Assembly: GCF_040412425.1 (NCBI RefSeq)
Contig: NC_089788.1
Coordinates: 70,921,720-70,985,719, forward strand
Length of the DNA stretch: 64,000 nucleotides
From: Macrobrachium rosenbergii
Taxonomy: Eukaryota > Arthropoda > Malacostraca > Decapoda > Palaemonidae
Direction: 5' to 3'
A program made the translations under genes and the position numbers. Shown piece after piece: positions 25,503 through 34,664 of the stretch. Every line of letters starts with the position of its first letter. The first letter of the stretch is position 1. The notes beneath the pieces are model-generated. The model saw only the letters and a list, made by a program, of their open reading frames with translations. It searched no databases and was not told the origin of the DNA.

Positions 25503-26064
25503 CACTATCCACTGACGTTTGAGCTTCAAATGTGTGATTTCTTCACTATTTCTGATAGACTACGAAAGATCACAGAGCACATGAGCACTTCTGCTACTGC
25601 GATTTCTGATGAGATTCGCACCGTATTTATAACATTAAATAATATATAACCATTTTCTGTTGACTTATACAGTTCTCATATGTATATATTTTAGACTATT
25701 CATATTTGTTAGGTTTCTCTTAATGTTTTCACCTTTTTAATATGGGTAATACTTAATTTTTTGGGAGCTAAGTTTGTGCTAATGATCTGTCAGACTTAAT
25801 TTTTAACAAATAAATGGTGGTAATAATTTACAGAAGAAAATTTACGTGGGAAAACACACCCCATTGTTTATAGAATTATTCAGTAAGTATGAGTAGGCAG
25901 AGAATGCACTGTCCCTCTAAAAGACAGTTGTCCACTTTTCCTTGACCCTGTCAATCCTCCGTCCGATGGGAATATTATAATCCGGTTGTAAATTTGAGTG
26001 TTTATATCGGAACCTTTCAGATCAGGAATAATCCCTTCAGGATTCCTTCACGCTGTTTTCCGTA

Positions 26065-26093
26065 AACACACACACACACACACACACGCGCGC
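26065..26093. repeat. (CA)n then (CG)n microsatellite
   Basis: A short CA run that passes into CGCGCG. Confidence 0.9.
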
Positions 26094-27558
26094 TTTTCTT
26101 CTACCCTTTGTTTACAAGATTATTGACAAATCCGTTGCATGTATGCTTAGTACGAGCCTCTAAATAATCTTTGTATGGAACAGGGTTCTAAAGTGCAATA
26201 TGGTAATATCTTGAAAAGGAAATATAGTTACCATCGTACTATTTTACTCTCCACCGCGCTTCACTACACAAACAAGTAATTGGATTTTAAACAATTGGGA
26301 CTTAAGAGCTATATCAGACTACATCTCGGAAAGCCTTCAAGGGTGGCTCATCGGATGGCAACACGGACTTAATAAGGAAAGCTAGCATTTCCCAACACCA
26401 GGACTCGTACCCTCCGAAAATGACCTGATTTGCTGGAATATGTGACGGGTACACTAAAAAAATATATCTGCGCCAAATGTCTCGATTTTGGTGAGATTAA
26501 ACAGAGGTAGATGAGTGGGATGTGGCACTTCTCGAGACCCCATTTCCGAATGAATAGACTACAGACTTCACTGTTAAGTATTCGTCTTGCAAAACCGTTT
26601 ACAGTTGCACACTGACCTTCTTAATGATATAAATACTATTTCCTATACAGTTTTTCCCAGCTATCTTTTAAATTATTTTCATCTATCTTATGCGCAATTT
26701 TGTCCAGCGCTACTGTTTGAAACAAGCAGCTTAATTTTCGGTGTAGCCTTGACCATACGCAGGCCTGTGCGGTCAAGATTATTTCCCTGGCTTTTTGGTT
26801 TATATATACAGCGATAAAACCCAGTAATCTGGGAGCAGCTTGTTAATCCTGCCGGGAAGGTAAATATAGTTTTTCATCGGATACAAGAAAACTACGTTGC
26901 CTTCTTAGGCTGAGGATAATATTCAAACTTGAATGACGAAGGCATTTTCCCTTATTTTACGCCAGAGGTCCTGTGTTTTAGACCTGACAAAAAAAAAAAA
27001 AAACAAGAAAGAACCACTTAGGACTGAAGAAGCCCTTTGTATTTACTCTGGTGGGCTGTCAAGTCACGCAGCGGTGGCTGCCCCAAGAATCAGGCTAAGA
27101 CATGAGTCTAACGGCGCCTAGCTGAAGGGCAAACACGCCTCAAAAGCATATTCTAGGTCAAATTAAAGGGCATAACATATCACGGGCAAGGCCATTAAAT
27201 TCATTAAGCTATGCTTTTAAAAATACATCTTATTCTCCGCTGTAAACAGGATGATTTGATGAACGAAGAATTTTAAAGAAAGGGAAAGCCTGGCACGTCC
27301 ATGAAGAATTGTCGTTTTCCATTAAGCGTAAATTTTATCTAACCATTTCTGGCGACGGCAAACGTACGATTATTTATATTTTGTACTTGCATAATTACTT
27401 GCTAAACAAACAACGACTCTATAAGAAAAATGGAAAAGCGATACAAGATTTTAAAAATGGAAGTCATCTAACGGTAGCAAAGTAATTTAGAGAAAGCCAC
27501 ACGTATATGGCTACATGGCTAACCTTCCGATCAGGTTTAGCTCAGCATACACCGGTGA

Positions 27559-27863
27559 CCGGTGGTTTTCAAGCTGTGGGCCATGGACAATTCTGAGGGG
27601 GCCCATGCCACGGACATCTTCATAATAATATTTAAAAAATGGAAAATCATTTACAGTAAATGCAGGCCAGTGCTTTCTTTCATAAATGAACATTTATAAC
27701 TAATAAAGTGTTCTAAATGAAAATGTGAGACTAATTAAGTGTTCTGGAAATGATTTATAACAATTCTATTATCATCATTATACAGTTCTCAAGGGCAGTG
27801 AGCCATGAGTACTTGGGGAAGCCAAAAATGGGCCATGGGCACAAAAAGGTTGAAAACCAATGG
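27559..27863. mobile_element. hAT-like MITE, weak
   Basis: The left end reads GGTGGTTTTCAAGCTGTGGG and the right end, reverse-complemented, reads ATTGGTTTTCAACC with GCCCATGG further in. Imperfect terminal inverted repeats of this CAGTGGTTCTCAA type are typical of hAT-derived non-autonomous elements. There is no coding sequence and I find no convincing 8-bp target duplication, so the exact ends are uncertain. Confidence 0.5.
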
Positions 27864-28299
27864 CATATGATACGTACACAATTCATTCAATACCACAGTG
27901 GTCCCGCGGCACATAAATGTAAGAAGCGCGCGCAGGAAAAGGCGAAAGGAAGAAGAGGATAGATAAACAGCTGAGGGGACGAGAGAATGAAGATAAAGTG
28001 AAGAAAGTAAAGCAAAGAAAACACAACGGGGAATTTATGCTGCACAGCGCATATCGAACGCCTTTTATGAAATCAATTCTGGGAACACGAAAAAGAATAT
28101 CTAGAACTCGACTAAGGTGCATTGTTATATATGTATATACAGTATATATATTTAATAGCCACAATGTCCTCTTAACTTCTCGATTCCCTCATACATTGGT
28201 ATGTGTGCGTGTGTGTGTATGTCCTTGATGCTCAGTTATTTTTGATTTGTGGAATTTCGGCTATAAAGCTAAATACGGAGGCACTTTCAGCCATTCGGT

Positions 28300-28430
28300 G
28301 CTTTGAGATGGTGAAAGGGAGCTGCAGTCGGACTGCAAGACTGAAGGGCGAAGAAAGGGCGCGGAAGACTCGGAGGTAAAGTAAAAGGCTAGGAAGTGGA
28401 GGTAGCAAAGGGCGGAAGGGACGCTGCAAA
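28300..28430 (+). repeat. Partial copy of the 2027-2375 repeat family
   Basis: Contains GGAGGTA, AGTAAAAGG, GGCGGAAGGGACGCTGC in the order found in the tail of the family; the remainder is diverged. The assignment rests on these short matches only. Confidence 0.4.
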
Positions 28431-28567
28431 TAATTTTAGTGATGCCTACGTACCCATTCTCTTTTTGGTAATACTTCAACATGCAAACACCTCATGTAAC
28501 GGCATTTTAGGTATTCATGTATCATAATTGCACCAAAGTTGAACTGATGTTGACATTTGCTTCTTGC

Positions 28568-28571
<4 letters not shown>

Positions 28572-28627
<56 letters not shown>
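28572..28627. repeat. (TA)n tract 1
   Basis: About 28 TA units. First of five long TA tracts between 28.57 and 32.14 kb that separate unrelated sequence blocks. Confidence 0.95.
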
Positions 28628-28629
<2 letters not shown>

Positions 28630-28983
28630 TTTAGACCTTGGCCTATTCCTTCCTGCTCATACTTCGTGATCGTACGAGGCTGATGATTTATGTGTCGTCT
28701 CTCCGGGTGCCAAATTCCTTAGATGTATGCTAGTGTTGCACCAGCCCCGGTTTTTTCGTCATGCCCCTGAGGTTAGGTTAGGTGGACCAGGATTAACGGA
28801 GTCTATTAATCCTTGTATGTAAAAGATTGATAGAGCCTAATAGTCCTTGTATGTACCAGGAGATCTCTGACCCGTCGAAGCTGTGAGCGATCTGGGAAAC
28901 CACATTCTAACTACCCTTCCCAAACGTTGTTTCTTAAGCTGCAGTTGGTTAGGGTTCTCATATGACAAAGGACTTTGCGAATG

Positions 28984-28986
<3 letters not shown>
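28628..28986. repeat. Unidentified block between two (TA)n tracts
   Basis: About 360 bp bounded on both sides by long TA tracts. It holds two near-identical pieces around TAATCCTTGTATGTA (28807-28860 region) and a short GGTTAGGTTAGG string. No ORF or terminal repeat is seen. Its position suggests an inserted element like its neighbours, but that is inference. Confidence 0.4.
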
Positions 28987-29069
<83 letters not shown>

Positions 29070-29114
29070 TATAGTTTATATATATATATATGTATATATA
29101 TATAGATATATATA

Positions 29115-29162
<48 letters not shown>
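28987..29162. repeat. (TA)n tract 2, interrupted
   Basis: A long TA tract with a few G, AA and TT interruptions. Confidence 0.95.
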
Positions 29163-29165
<3 letters not shown>

Positions 29166-29202
29166 CTTTATCACATACACAATTGTTCTGTTCATTAGTA
29201 GA

Positions 29203-29399
29203 ATTACTAGAAGGATCTCATTCAAACTGGATGGTATCTAATGGAGGTTTTTATTCAGAAAAGTTACAAGCTTTCTTGGACAAACAGTCCACATTATCAA
29301 GTGTACTTGATAATGAGGACTGTTTGTCCAAGAAAGCTTGCAACTTTTCTGAATAAAACCTCCGTTAGATACCATCCAGTTTGAATGAGGTCCTTTAGT

Positions 29400-29404
<5 letters not shown>
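29203..29404. mobile_element. Foldback element with about 100-bp arms
   Basis: Two arms of about 100 bp are inverted copies of each other, differing at only a few bases, around a centre CATTATCAAG-TGTA-CTTGATAATG (about 29291-29314). The outer parts read CTCATTCAAACTGGATGGTA on the left and its complement on the right. It is flanked directly by (TA)n on the right and lies 40 bp from a TA tract on the left. RNA from it would form one long hairpin. It could be a MITE or a recombined end of a larger element; no coding sequence. Confidence 0.85.

Positions 29405-29471
<67 letters not shown>
29404..29471. repeat. (TA)n tract 3
   Basis: Separates the foldback element from the left Penelope-like copy. 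Confidence 0.95.
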
Positions 29472-29563
29472 TAATAGATTCACAATTTTCGTGAAAAACA
29501 ATCTGAGTAAAAAAATCCACAATTATATAGTAAATATATTACTATGTAAAAAAACCCAAAAAC

Positions 29564-29594
29564 TTTCGAACACCTGAACGGTGTTCCTCATCAG
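29564..29594 (-). ncRNA. Hammerhead-ribozyme-like core, left PLE copy
   Basis: On the minus strand: CTGATGA (29594-29588), one extra G, a 7-bp hairpin GAACACC / GGTGTTC with loop GTTCA, then GAAA (29567-29564). The order CUGAUGA, stem II, GAAA is the hammerhead core, and hammerheads have been reported from Penelope-like elements. The extra G and weak stems I and III mean catalysis is not assured. Confidence 0.5.
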
Positions 29595-29743
29595 TGTTAA
29601 CGTTAAAATGCAAAGTGAGGGTAGTTTTCTTATGAAATAGTTCTTAAAAATTGGGGGCGGGGCGAGAAGATAACAGCCCATCACGGAAGTGCTGGTTCGG
29701 GTGTTATGTAATACCAAGTTCAACAGGTAGTTGCGCCCAGGGT

Positions 29744-30304
29744 CTATATCTGCTTGGACCCAGGTTGCGCCAATCTCCTTGATCTTCGTACTTGCGATGT
29801 TGCATCTGCCTGCGCTGCATAGGTGCCATAGTCGGAACCATCCACAGGGACGTCGGCTATCTGAGAGAGAGGGAGGGGAAGAGGAAGCAGAGCATCAGGG
29901 TTCACACGGTCAACGTCAGTTTTGAAATTAAAATGTTTAATGTAGTGTTTGGCAATAAGCCAGTTGATGAAAGGGTCTTCATTAGTAAATGAATTATTAT
30001 CTTCAAACGATATTCCCATGTTTATGGCAGCACCTTCAACTAATCTTCTCACGTGAGAATCGTCACTTTTAAAAATAGTTCGTGCACCACCCCAATTAAT
30101 TTTGTGGTCTAAATTAAAACTATGAGCTACCAAAGCGCTCCCCTGTGCATGAAGATCATAGGCCCTTCTATGTTCCCTTAATCTTACATCCAGTCCCCTA
30201 CCACTCTCCCCGTAGTAACAACCATTGCAATCATAGCAGGGAACCTTGTAAACACCGCTGTTTCTCTTGGTGCTGTTATTATTCTTGGTAAGGGCTTTTG
30301 CCAA
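29744..30304 (-). pseudogene. GIY-YIG endonuclease domain, left PLE copy
   Basis: 186 codons without a stop: the linker NNNSTKRNSG, then the GIY-YIG core (GVYKVP, CYDCNGCYYGESGR), Arg and His residues in RLREHRRA, and a conserved region with HSFNLDHKIN. In intact PLEs this domain is the C-terminal nicking endonuclease fused to the RT. Here it is separated from RT sequence by a frameshift and by truncation, so I class it as a remnant although the domain itself is whole. Confidence 0.8.
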
Positions 30305-31052
30305 GGTGTTTTTATAGGTATAAACAGTTTTATATCCTTTTGGTATTTATTCATATAATCGCCCACTCTTGAGACTTCTTCTTCAAAGGGGTAATGATAC
30401 ATGTTTCTTGTTACTTATTTCCTTATGAACATGGCCTATATAAAAGCTCCTTTTTAGCACGGCTGATGGCGTCAGAAATAAAATGTTCAGGTATTTTAAA
30501 GACCTAAAGGTATCTACGACATAGGAGAGTTCTTCATCTAGAAATTGGGGGGTCGCATATACGATATATTTATTATTTTTTACGGCGATGACGTATAGCT
30601 TTAGACTGCTTACTGAATACTGCCAACAACGTTGTCGATTCTATAAAATTTACAGTTGAAAAAAAAGAGGTTGATGGCAAGATTTCTTTCTTAGATGTCT
30701 TAATTCATAGGGATGTAAACAGTAACTCTTTCAAATTTTCAGTTTTAGAAAAGCTACTAACAAAGAAAATTATATTCATTATTTTTCCCACCACTCACAG
30801 CAAGTTAAAAGGAATGTTATCATTAGCTTTGTTTTAAGAGCACTCCGTATATGCGACCCCCAATTTCTAGATGAAGAACTCTCCCATGTCGTAGATACCT
30901 TCAGGTCTTTAAAATACCCGGAACATTTTATTTCTGACGCCATCAGCCGTGCTAAAAGGAGCTTTTATATAGGCCATGTTAATAAGGAAATAAGTAACAA
31001 GAAACATGTATCATTACCCTTTGAAGAAGAAGTCTCAAGAGCGGGCGATTAT

Positions 31053-31555
31053 ATGAATAAATACCAAAAGGATATAAAAATTGTTTATACCTATAAAAAC
31101 ACCTTGGCAAAAGCCCTTACCAAGAATAATAACAGCACCAAGAGAAACAGCGGTGTTTACAAGGTTCCCTGCTATGATTGCAATGGTTGTTACTACGGGG
31201 AGAGTGGTAGGGGACTGGATGTAAGATTAAGGGAACATAGAAGGGCCTATGATCTTCATGCACAGGGAGCGCTTTGGTAGCTCATAGTTTTAATTTAGAC
31301 CACAAAATTAATTGGGGTGGTGCTCGAACTATTTTTAAAAGTGACGATTCTCACGTGAGAAGATTAGTTGAAGGTGCTGCCATAAACATGGGAATATCGT
31401 TTGAAGATAATAAGTCATTTACTAATGAAGACCCTTTCATCAACTGGCTTATTGCCAAACACTACATTAAACATTTTAATTTCAAAACTGACGTTGACCG
31501 TGTGAACCCTGATGCTCCGCTTCCTCTTCCCCTCTCTCTCTCTCTCTCCAGATAG
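31053..31555 (+). pseudogene. GIY-YIG endonuclease domain, right PLE copy (frameshifted)
   Basis: Two overlapping frames. The first (31053-31280) holds MNKYQKDIKIVYTYKNT, the linker and the GIY-YIG core GVYKVPCYDCNGCYYGESGR. A one-base deletion at about 31268 moves the remaining VAHSFNLDHKIN part to another frame (31274-31555). The left copy is intact at this position but broken upstream, where this copy is intact. Confidence 0.8.
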
Positions 31556-31817
31556 CCGACGTCCCTGTGGATGGTTCCGACTATGGCACCTATGCAGCGC
31601 AGGCAGATGCAACATCGCAAGTACGAAGATCAAGGAGATTGGCGCAACCTGGGTCCAAGCAGATATAGACCCTGGGCGCAACTACCTGTTGAACTTGGTA
31701 TTACATAACACCCGAACCAGCACTTCCGTGATGGGCTGCTATCTTCTCGCCCCGCCCCCAATTTTTAAAAACTATTTCATAAGAAAACTACCCTCACTTT
31801 GCATTTTAACGTTAACA

Positions 31818-31848
31818 CTGATGAGGAACACCGTTCAGGTGTTCGAAA
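31818..31848 (+). ncRNA. Hammerhead-ribozyme-like core, right PLE copy
   Basis: CTGATGA (31818-31824), an extra G, hairpin arms 31826-31832 and 31838-31844 with loop GTTCA, then GAAA (31845-31848). The core is identical to the left copy; the following bases differ (GTCTTTGG here, GTTTTTGG there). Confidence 0.5.
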
Positions 31849-31909
31849 GTCTTTGGTTTTTTTTTTACATAGTAATATATTTACTATATAATTGTGGATT
31901 TTCATTACT

Positions 31910-31933
31910 TATATATATGTATATATATATATA

Positions 31934-31988
<55 letters not shown>
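31910..31988. repeat. (TA)n tract 4
   Basis: Abuts the 3' end of the right Penelope-like copy. Confidence 0.95.
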
Positions 31989-31990
<2 letters not shown>

Positions 31991-32066
31991 AAGGCAGACC
32001 TCCCTGACATCACTACTGCATGCTAATGGAGAAATTAGGGCCACTGCACAGATCCTACTTTTCTCC

Positions 32067-32145
<79 letters not shown>

Positions 32146-32160
32146 TACATACATACATAT
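32067..32160. repeat. (TA)n tract 5 followed by (CA)/(CATA)n
   Basis: TA run passing into ACACACACATACATACATACA. Confidence 0.95.
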
Positions 32161-33100
32161 GAAAAGCTTATAGGTCACAAGTATTTTATGAATTACAATA
32201 CACAGTAGATGTTTGATTAATAAGTATGGCTAAAGGCATTGTGAAGAACCTTGAGAGGGTGAATAGCTGTTGTCTGGCACATTTCCTAATTCGTAAAACT
32301 GTATATGTGTTAAATACATCAGGTATTCTCAAGACATGGGAACATCCGTGCCTCGCCACAAGACTTCGTGAGTGCGTTCGCCGGAAATGTCCAGGTTCTG
32401 AAAAATGAGTTAGTATGTGTGCTTCCTATGGGCGGAGTCCCAGGGTGTGAAAGTATTAGTTTATTAGTTATCACACAAATGATCATTCAAAGACCAACAC
32501 TGAATATTATTAGAGGTCTTCAGTGAAGACTCTGTGGTTCGAGACCTGGTGATTAAGAACTATGAACATTGCTGTTTGGAGGTAGGAATCATTTTAGATT
32601 TCCCAAACGTAGATTGTTCTTTTCATTTAACGTATATCTCATTTGTGTCACACATTTATTGCATTGTGTGTATTTTATAAATAACATGGGAGGAATTCCC
32701 ATATCTTTGTTTTTATGCATTTGTTTAACAAGGGTTTTATTTAAGTTCTTCAGATGTTTTGCTGAGAAAGAGGTTAAAGATGTACTCATTGGGAATGTAC
32801 TGGGCTTTGACTTATTTTGGCCTATTGTGGGATAACGATGTAGACAGAATAATTAGTTGAATATGACAGACATTAATATGTTTGATAATAATGATTTTGG
32901 GTAAGGCTTGTTTCGCTGTAGACCTGAGAGAGAGAGAGAGGATATGTGGATGTACAGATGTTCATTACCAGTAGCCTTTAACCGTTGAATTATAGATGAA
33001 ATTTCTACACAGAAAACTTCCACAACAGCCTTTTTTTTACAACTGCCAGTAGGTTCATCATGAATGTTCAAACCTGCCACAAAAACTGCATCTTTCACCT
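32161..33100. other. Intergenic; nothing identified
   Basis: No gene or element recognised. A short (GA)n lies at 32929-32941. Confidence 0.5.
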
Positions 33101-33104
33101 GTCT

Positions 33105-33890
33105 TGTGTGAAATCTTGCTCTACCTTTCACACCATCTGTCCAGCACTTTTCTCCTACCTCCTAATACTTCCGGATTATATTGTTTTCATCACTCTGTCA
33201 TTATCCAGTCTCTCCATATGACCAGACCATCTCAAAACACTTCGTTTCATCATTTTACCTTGTTACCACTTGCACTCATCTCCGCATTTCTTACACTTTC
33301 AATTCGTCTTAGGCCTATACAGTATACCAGGAAAACAATCCATTTCAAAGCCTTGTGTTTTTATTTCATTTGCTTCTTTCAGAGTTGGCTCAGTACACTC
33401 TATAACCTTCATACATTTCAACCTTGGCATCTTCAGACACTTCCAGACTCTACTCCATCTTTAAAACACTTCCTGTTACCTTTCTTGCTTCTCCTTTTAT
33501 TTGATTCGACTCTTCTACCCTACCATCGCCGTTTGTATTTACCTCCAAATACCCGCAAGATTCAAGCACTTAAGTCTTCCACCATCCCTGTTTAACATTT
33601 GGCGTTCCATCATCCCGATTTCCATTCACTTTCTTAACATTGCTCTTGCTTACATTTACTCTCATCTTTATACTTTTGAAAACACTTTTAATCTGCAATT
33701 TCTCTTATCCATTCCCCAATCGGCAACGTATAATCTGCAAACATCATATATTCAGAACTCCATTCACAACTCAATTTCTTATCACACAGCTTCTGGTTTT
33801 TCCTCACTGACATATTTCACCACACCATTCGTGACGTTACATACTCGTGGAGACATAATACATCTTTGTTTTGGACCTATTTAGCCAGCA
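33105..33890 (-). pseudogene. Decayed LINE reverse transcriptase, C-terminal half
   Basis: Minus-strand translation gives, in order and across several frame breaks: KQRCIMSPRVCNV (RT motif with Q.C.MSP), MMFADYTLP (remnant of the F/YADD active site with the second Asp changed), a KVNVSK-like piece, then near 33200 KRSVLRWSGHMERLDNDRV, which is the conserved RW.GH.ERM tail of many LINE polyproteins. Stops interrupt every frame, so it is dead. Confidence 0.75.
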
Positions 33891-34022
33891 AAATAACCAG
33901 TCTGGTCAACATATTCTAACACACGTTGCGTTGTCAACTTTAAAAAAAAAATCGCCCTCAACGATTAATTTTTTATGGAATAAATCCTCAGCGCGTGCGC
34001 ACACACACACACGCCCACAGAT

Positions 34023-34027
<5 letters not shown>

Positions 34028-34099
<72 letters not shown>

Positions 34100-34100
34100 G

Positions 34101-34146
<46 letters not shown>
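34028..34146. repeat. (TA)n then (TG)n microsatellite
   Basis: TA run to about 34112 with two G interruptions, then about 17 TG units. Confidence 0.95.
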
Positions 34147-34148
<2 letters not shown>

Positions 34149-34587
34149 GTCTATTTACTAGAACGGATATCAAAGGTCATTGAGAGAGCTAGTGTTCCGG
34201 ACATACATTCAAGGCTTCTCTGGCAACATTGGACACAACATAATCCAAAGCTACATCACAAATAAAGATATTTTGAATGTCCCAAAACTTAGTGCGGGCA
34301 GGAATTACGATAAATCCGAATTGGAAACCGCAACATGTTCCCATGGCGCCTGAACTCTATGGCTCCATTTGCAGCCGATTCTTTCTTTGCCCAATCAAAC
34401 AGCACCACGGACAATTCGAAAGCCAGTAGCCTCTCTTTCTCTCTCTCTCTCTTTCCGTTCGGTCGTCTTTCTATTGATTTTTCGCGAGTTGTCCAGCCTG
34501 GTTCAGATTCTGATTTGAATCCCATTATTTCATTGTGACCGTTACAACGATACGACCTCCATTTTCATTATGTATAATCACACACAC

Positions 34588-34598
<11 letters not shown>

Positions 34599-34654
<56 letters not shown>

Positions 34655-34664
34655 CACACATATA
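34599..34664. repeat. (TA)n microsatellite with CA-rich flanks
   Basis: TA run at 34599-34641 bordered by CACACATACATACATA on the left and ACATATACACACA on the right. Confidence 0.9.

Larger units (their letters stand above)
21970..27550. other. Intergenic, upstream of cyclin A; no gene seen
   Basis: No ORF with family resemblance, no paired splice sites around conserved coding sequence. The stretch holds an (AAT)n tract and a (CA)n tract, listed separately. The A run at 26991-27003 and scattered short palindromes are unremarkable. Confidence 0.5.
29508..30563 (-). mobile_element. Penelope-like element, 5'-truncated copy (left)
   Basis: Penelope-like elements are retroelements with a reverse transcriptase followed by a GIY-YIG endonuclease. 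This copy begins abruptly inside the RT C-terminal region (ICDPQFLDEE-like segment) and runs to the 3' end near the TA tract. Its GIY-YIG part forms an open frame of 186 codons at 30304-29744, with GVYKVPCYDC and YYGESGRGLDVRLREHRRA, the core Y, Cys and GESGR residues of PLE endonucleases. A one-base loss near 30330 shifts the frame between the RT tail and the endonuclease. It is a dead copy. Confidence 0.85.
29508..31910. repeat. Large inverted repeat, arms about 1.06 kb, 282-bp spacer
   Basis: Arms 29508-30563 and 30846-31910 are reverse complements over nearly their full length, with scattered substitutions and single-base indels. The inner edges meet at CGTATATGCG. The arms are two oppositely oriented copies of a Penelope-like element; the spacer belongs to the right copy only. 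The outer edges abut (TA)n. Confidence 0.9.
30564..31910 (+). mobile_element. Penelope-like element, 5'-truncated copy (right)
   Basis: This copy reaches about 280 bp further 5' than the left one. It starts close to a YGDD string (30581-30592), probably the remnant of the RT active-site Y-x-D-D, then DGKISFLDVLIHRDV (about 30672-30716), the RT tail with EELSHVVDTFRSLKYPEHF, and the linker to GIY-YIG. Frames are broken near 30600, near 30740-30840 and at about 31268, where one G is missing from a G run relative to the left copy. The 3' end carries the hammerhead-like motif and joins (TA)n. Confidence 0.85.

Noticed and set aside
28770..28790. TTAGG-type telomere repeat (GGTTAGGTTAGG)
   Set aside because: Only two units here, and again near 56245; far too short and single to be telomeric.
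31512..32162. A 216-codon plus-strand open frame
   Set aside because: It translates PLE 3' non-coding sequence and a TA microsatellite; no protein family resemblance.
33104..33595. A 163-codon plus-strand open frame
   Set aside because: It is the antisense shadow of the LINE reverse transcriptase remnant on the minus strand.
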